Part shown: positions 32,724 through 36,335 of the stretch, one piece after another
Layout: each line of letters begins with the position of its first letter
Numbering within the stretch: position 1 is the first letter of the stretch
Position numbers and translations under genes: made by a program
Notes under the pieces: generated by a model
The model's database searches: none
Seen by the model: only the letters and a program-made list of their open reading frames with translations
What the model was told of the DNA's origin: nothing
Assembly: GCA_026419705.1 (NCBI GenBank)
Contig: JANZYY010000002.1
Coordinates: 1-36,335 of the forward strand
Reading direction: 5' to 3'
Origin: Fischerella sp.
Lineage (GTDB): Bacteria; Cyanobacteriota; Cyanobacteriia; Cyanobacteriales; Nostocaceae
Length of the DNA: 36,335 nt

Positions 32724-33496
32724 TTGTCAGCCGTTGGTTGTTGGTTGTTGGTTGTTCTACCAACAATTAACTCTTGGTTATTTAATTTTTGTTCTAATTG
32801 CTGGATACGTTCTAGCAAAGAGCGGAGCGCAGTCGCTTCTATATCGGGAAGCTTGCTATGTTCAAGAGGAAACAGAGGCTCATCTTGTTTGCAAGAAATA
32901 TTTCGTCCGGGAACTCCTACCACAGTGCAATCTGAGGGAACATCCCGCAGCACCACCGAACCTGCACCAATGCGGACGCGATCGCCAATGGAAATATTAC
33001 CCAAGACTTTCGCACCTGCTCCTACGACAACATTTTTGCCCAAGGTGGGATGACGTTTACCAGTTTCTTTTCCAGTTCCGCCAAGGGTGACACCTTGGTA
33101 AATCAAGCTGTAGTCTCCGACTACAGCAGTTTCACCAATCACAACGCCCATACCGTGGTCGATAAATACCCCTTTACCGATTTCTGCACCTGGGTGAATT
33201 TCAATCCCCGTCAAAAACCGCCCTAAGTGAGAAATTAAACGGGGGATAAAAAACACCTTGTGATGGTACAACCAGTGAGCGAGACGATGCAAACAAAGTG
33301 CGTGGAATCCAGGATAGCAAAACAATACCTCTAACCAACTTCTTGCTGCTGGATCGCGCTCAAAAATGATGCGAAAATCACTTAACAGAGGTTCCAAAAA
33401 AACTTCAGAAGCCAGAGTTCTATTTTGGTCTGTCTTGGCACTATTATGCTTTTTTGCTGTCTTGGAATTTTGGATCAAGTCTAAGGTTTGTTGCAT
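32720..33496 (-). CDS. nifP: Serine O-acetyltransferase of the nif cluster
   Basis: A CysE-type enzyme making O-acetylserine for cysteine synthesis, thought to supply sulfur for nitrogenase Fe-S clusters. The product is 258 residues. The helical N-terminal domain (about 33-90) has PAARSWLEVLFCYPGFHALCLHR. The left-handed beta-helix has hexapeptide repeats: GIEIHPGAEIGKGVFIDHG, GVVIGETAVVGD, GVTLGGTGKETGKRHPTLG, VRIGAGSVVLRDVPSD. The catalytic His lies in IDHGMG and in GKRHPT. The last 13 residues (GRTTNNQQPTADK) are encoded by an intergenic-type heptamer repeat that has entered the gene. It heads the minus-strand nif cluster. Confidence 0.93.
   Translation of the reverse strand: MQQTLDLIQNSKTAKKHNSAKTDQNRTLASEVFLEPLLSDFRIIFERDPAARSWLEVLFCYPGFHALCLHRLAHWLYHHKVFFIPRLISHLGRFLTGIEIHPGAEIGKGVFIDHGMGVVIGETAVVGDYSLIYQGVTLGGTGKETGKRHPTLGKNVVVGAGAKVLGNISIGDRVRIGAGSVVLRDVPSDCTVVGVPGRNISCKQDEPLFPLEHSKLPDIEATALRSLLERIQQLEQKLNNQELIVGRTTNNQQPTADK
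32734..32754. repeat. Three TTGGTTG heptamers inside the 3' end of nifP
   Basis: Three perfect copies of TTGGTTG. Three times seven is 21 bases, so the reading frame is kept and the repeat encodes part of the NNQQPT tail. Confidence 0.85.
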
Positions 33497-33657
33497 CAGT
33501 TATGCCCTGATTAAAAAAGCAGTTCCCTATTTTTCTGCTTATATCAGGTTGCTTGCAAAGGAACTGTGCATTCGATGCTGATTGGATTTATTGGATTGAT
33601 TAAGGTTGTACTCAATCCCTCAAACCCTGATTTAGTGGCAATTTAAAATTCTTTTGG

Positions 33658-33724
33658 GGTTAGGGGTGCTAGTATTTTCGGACTGGGGGTTCTGGTATTT
33701 TTGGGTGCAGGGCTAGGTGTTTTT
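33658..33724. repeat. Three degenerate 22-23-nt G/T-rich tandem units
   Basis: Units start at 33658, 33680 and 33703. Each is G-rich first (GGGGT) and ends in TATTTT or GTTTTT. They lie in the 33,497-33,913 gap upstream of nifP. One plus frame through them reads GASIFGLGVLVFLGAGLGVF, which looks like a membrane helix, but no start or ribosome binding site supports a gene. The rest of the gap is empty. Confidence 0.55.
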
Positions 33725-33913
33725 GTACTCAATGCAGGCTCTTTGCCGATAGGACTTTGCAGCGATTTAGGCAAGAGATCTTTGCATAACTTAACGTGTA
33801 CTCATCTGCACAAAAAGATGCTGTTAATGATATGAAGAGTAAAATTTCTGTATATGCAATCACTATTAATATTTTATTATTTTGTTGGGTAAAAAACAAG
33901 TCGCTTAGAAATA

Positions 33914-33966
33914 TGTTGTTAGTTGCTTGTTGGTTGTTGGTTGGAACGACCAACAAACAACAACCA
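33914..33966. repeat. TTGTTGG repeat folding as an inverted repeat
   Basis: GTTGCTTGTTGGTTGTTGG and its approximate complement CCAACAAACAACAACCAGC around GAACG. It lies 12 bases past the end of the minus-strand oxidoreductase gene and may form its 3' hairpin. Confidence 0.6.
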
Positions 33967-33977
33967 GCAAATAACAA

Positions 33978-34925
33978 TCAACTAGTAACAGCGATTGCAA
34001 TTTTGCCTACAGCATGACCATCTTCGCTGTAGGCGTGAGCGACGGCTAATTCTTGTAGGGGATATGTGCGGTCAATAACAGTGCGAATTTTGCCTGCTTC
34101 AATCAACTCTTTCAGATAAACCAAATCTTGGGCATTAGGCAATTCAAATACGAATTTCGCTTTTTTACCAGGAATAAAAGTTGTCAAAATTCGCTGTAGA
34201 AGATTTTCCGGGGTAGGTAGTGTAGTAACGTAAACTCCATTTGGTTTGAGAACTTTTTTGCAATCAGAAAAAGAACGCTTACCAACTGCATCAAAAATAA
34301 TGTCGTACTGCACGGTATCCTGGGTAAAATCTTGTTGCGTGTAATCGATCGCGCGATCGGCTCCTAAAGATTTTACTAAGTCCAGGTTCTTTGTACTGCA
34401 AACTCCTGTTACTTCTGCACCTAACACCTTGGCAATTTGTACCGCAAAAATTCCCACACCACCGGAAGCCCCATTGATTAAAACGGCTTTTCCTGGCTGA
34501 ATTTGACCTTGGTCTCGCAGTGCTTGCAAAGCAGTCAGTCCTGCTAGGGGTACGCAAGCAGCTTCTGTGTAGCTCATATTTGTTGGTTTGAGAGCAGCAA
34601 GCTTTTCCGGAACAGCAGCAAATTCTGCGTAAGCACCTCCACTCAGCGGACTGAGAGTAGCGTAAACTTGGTCTCCGATCTTGAAACGCGTAACATTAGC
34701 ACCAACTTCTACTACCTCACCTGCCAAATCATACCCAAGAATCATTGGGAATTTATTGCCTGTGAGAATTTTCAACATACCCTTGCGGATTTTCCAATCA
34801 ATCGGGTTAACGCAAGTAGCATGAACTTTCACAAGTAACTGATCGGGTTTTATTTTTGGTGGTGCTACATCTTCATATTGCAACACATCTGCGGAACCAT
34901 ACTGATGGATGACAACTGCTTTCAT
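33978..34925 (-). CDS. NADPH-dependent quinone oxidoreductase-like MDR protein
   Basis: The product is 315 residues. A GroES-like N-terminus (MKAVVIHQYGSADVLQYEDV; NPIDWKIRKG; LGYDLAGEVVEVG) is followed by a Rossmann domain with VLINGASGGVGIFAVQIAK (about 149-167). It lacks the Cys/His zinc ligands of alcohol dehydrogenases, so it is a zinc-free zeta-crystallin/QOR-type member. Family enzymes reduce quinones or enones with NADPH in the cytosol. The ATG is preceded by GGAGGGAAACT on the minus strand. It diverges from nothing close and has a 470-bp gap upstream. Confidence 0.92.
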   Translation of the reverse strand: MKAVVIHQYGSADVLQYEDVAPPKIKPDQLLVKVHATCVNPIDWKIRKGMLKILTGNKFPMILGYDLAGEVVEVGANVTRFKIGDQVYATLSPLSGGAYAEFAAVPEKLAALKPTNMSYTEAACVPLAGLTALQALRDQGQIQPGKAVLINGASGGVGIFAVQIAKVLGAEVTGVCSTKNLDLVKSLGADRAIDYTQQDFTQDTVQYDIIFDAVGKRSFSDCKKVLKPNGVYVTTLPTPENLLQRILTTFIPGKKAKFVFELPNAQDLVYLKELIEAGKIRTVIDRTYPLQELAVAHAYSEDGHAVGKIAIAVTS

Positions 34926-35104
34926 AGTTTCCCTCCTAGTGTCTTAATTTTTCGACTGAACTAAGAAAGCATCTTTTGTGCGGATAAATTCAGTTTAGTT
35001 AGTAATTTTGCAGCCAAACAACTAGCTTTTGAAAGGGAGTTAGAATTGCGATCGCGATCGCCCAAAAAACAACGTTGCTAATCTAGAAACTACTGCTTCC
35101 ATGA

Positions 35105-35125
35105 AAAGCCCCCTTTGTAAGGGGG
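35105..35125 (-). terminator. CCCCCTT/AAGGGGG hairpin
   Basis: CCCCCTT-tgt-AAGGGGG (35109-35125), followed on the minus strand by CTTTTC. It could end the hybrid-kinase transcript 270 bases after its stop, but the GGGGGATTGGGGGGATC flank marks it as a dispersed cyanobacterial repeat. An overlapping double HIP1 (GCGATCGCGATCGC) is at 35048-35061. Confidence 0.45.
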
Positions 35126-35288
35126 ATTGGGGGGATCTACATACGTTTCACAGTTAAAGGGAATTGATATAAGTCAGCAAAAATCACTCAAACGACGTTA
35201 AGTAACGTAACATTATTAAAATCAGTTCGCAGTCACTGGCTTTGGGGGGTGTTTTCTATCCTCTGAGATCCTCCCTAACTGAACTGTA

Positions 35289-35318
35289 CCAGATGCGTAA
35301 GCCGCAGGCGTTCGGGCA
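35289..35318. repeat. Fragment of the GTAAGCCGCAGGCGTTCGG repeat
   Basis: GATGCGTAAGCCGCAGGCGTTCGGGCAGGG contains GCGTAAGCCGCAGGCG, related to the repeats at 6497 and 10709. No gene is present in 34,926-35,394. Confidence 0.45.
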
Positions 35319-35394
35319 GGGTAATTTTACCTCTCTACTTTCTAAGGTGGATAAGGGGGGATTCCAAAATCTGGAAGATTGTCAGAACCTGTAA

Positions 35395-36335
35395 TTAGTT
35401 TTTATTTGCTCCTGCTAAGGGAAAAATAATTTCTTCTAGTGTTCGCAGTAATTCTTGTTCATTATAAGGTTTAGAAAAGTAGGCTCTTGCGCCTAATTGC
35501 ATCGCTAATTGGCGATGTTTGTCACTGCTGCGAGAGGTGAGCATGGCAACTGGTATATTTTTAAAGTCGTTGTTTGATTTTATCCGCCCTAAAAAACCAT
35601 ATCCATCGATGCGCGGCATTTCAATATCACAGATTACAGCCTGGACCTTCAAGCCACTTTGCAGTTTCTCCAAAGCATCTTGACCGTCTTTGGCTTGTTC
35701 TACTTGATACCCTCCTTTCTCCAAAGTTAGGGCTAAGAAACGCCGGACATTTATTGAATCATCAACAATTAAGATTGTTCCTTTTTGGTCTGTTGACGTA
35801 TCTATAGGTTTCTCTTCAGATGGGGTGAGGAATACTGTCTTTAACTTTGCTGATGGTAGTTGATTGCTCCTGGGCGATCGCTCGTGAGCAGAAATCCAAT
35901 ACAATAATTCATTAACGTTTACCAACGCCACGACTCGACCATCACCCAAAATCGTACAGTTATTAAAGCCGGCAGGCAGAGGAATATTTCCTTCGACGCG
36001 GCGAATGGCAACTTCCTGTTCACCCCAACAACGGTCTATTTGTACAGCTACTGGTTGATTGTTTCCTTTAACAACTAAGACGCTAGCAGCGTTAATGGCA
36101 GGGGGAGTTTCTAGGTTAGGGTTGTCGTAACGGGGACAATTAAACTCTAAATAGCGACCAAGGCGAATCAACGGTATCATGGTTCCCTGCCAATTGATGA
36201 CTTCACTATTTAGCATCGGGAATACATGCTCGCTTTGCAGTAGGAAGATTTCCGACACTGTATCCGTGGGGAAAGCCAAAAGCATGCGATTGGTTTCTAC
36301 GAGCAGCACTCTTGCCACGGAGAGGGTAAATGGCA
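35395..36335 (-). CDS. CheA-type hybrid histidine kinase, C-terminal CheW-REC part (partial)
   Basis: The frame stays open to the window edge. Before the internal GTG at 36318 it reads PFTLSV, which continues the usual LPLTL-SVARVLLVE junction of CheA kinases, so the GTG is probably not the start and the HPt, dimerisation and ATPase domains lie outside. Numbered from that GTG: a CheW-like domain at about 1-145 (AFPTDTVSEIF; GTMIPLIRLG), a linker, then a receiver domain at 181-300 with Asp186/187, phospho-Asp231 (VICDIEMP), Thr261 and Lys283, all conserved. Such kinases act in pili-based phototaxis and motility or hormogonium signalling in filamentous cyanobacteria. The partner genes are outside the window. 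Confidence 0.9.
   Translation of the reverse strand, partial: PFTLSVARVLLVETNRMLLAFPTDTVSEIFLLQSEHVFPMLNSEVINWQGTMIPLIRLGRYLEFNCPRYDNPNLETPPAINAASVLVVKGNNQPVAVQIDRCWGEQEVAIRRVEGNIPLPAGFNNCTILGDGRVVALVNVNELLYWISAHERSPRSNQLPSAKLKTVFLTPSEEKPIDTSTDQKGTILIVDDSINVRRFLALTLEKGGYQVEQAKDGQDALEKLQSGLKVQAVICDIEMPRIDGYGFLGRIKSNNDFKNIPVAMLTSRSSDKHRQLAMQLGARAYFSKPYNEQELLRTLEEIIFPLAGANKN

Noticed and set aside
36316..36318. GTG 36318 as the true start of the CheW-REC protein
   Set aside because: The frame remains open to the window edge and reads a typical CheA junction upstream, so the gene is probably truncated by the window.

Overview
The window is chromosomal DNA from a filamentous, nitrogen-fixing cyanobacterium, probably heterocyst-forming (order Nostocales). 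Evidence: many HIP1 octamers (GCGATCGC) inside genes, heptameric and octameric short tandem repeats between genes, a ferrochelatase with a chlorophyll-a/b-binding tail, a KGK-domain protein, an 806-residue sucrose synthase, and a nif accessory cluster. The density is ordinary for a chromosome. No phage, transposase gene or CRISPR array was found.

Left part (1-12.6 kb): a short-chain dehydrogenase; a conserved hypothetical gene split by a frameshift in an A-run; tRNA-Val(GAC); gatB; an array of three near-identical small RNA genes (4.4-5.03 kb); argJ; a conserved hypothetical gene behind a decayed pirin gene; a site-2 protease with CBS domains; a membrane protein with a four-Cys tail; an outer-membrane beta-barrel protein; a long gene-poor stretch with structured RNA candidates; two small hypothetical genes; and a 38-residue membrane protein missed by length cutoffs.

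Middle (12.6-29 kb): sucrose synthase susA with a duplicated 14-nt element in its leader; two paralogous peptidoglycan-binding-domain proteins on the minus strand; a GH57/DUF3536 glycosidase; a KGK protein; a YihY/BrkB membrane protein; purB; a DUF4126-like membrane protein; hemH diverging from a methyltransferase across a large dyad; and a small protein translationally coupled to an alpha/beta hydrolase.

Right part (29-36.3 kb): a minus-strand nif accessory cluster in the order nifP - 79-aa protein - DUF2949 - 39-aa membrane protein - nifV - nifZ - nifT - [2Fe-2S] thioredoxin-like ferredoxin. It covers homocitrate synthesis for FeMo-co, O-acetylserine/cysteine supply for Fe-S clusters, and P-cluster or accessory functions. 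After it come a zeta-crystallin-type oxidoreductase and the C-terminal CheW-REC end of a CheA-type hybrid kinase that runs off the window.

The most interesting items are the triplicated sRNA locus (canonical promoters with constant spacing, an invariant 18-nt 5' segment, covarying terminator stems), the unannotated 39-aa membrane protein inside the nif cluster with a mutually exclusive pairing leader before nifV, and several strong palindromes next to promoters. All functional statements rest on motif recognition by eye. No database search was possible.
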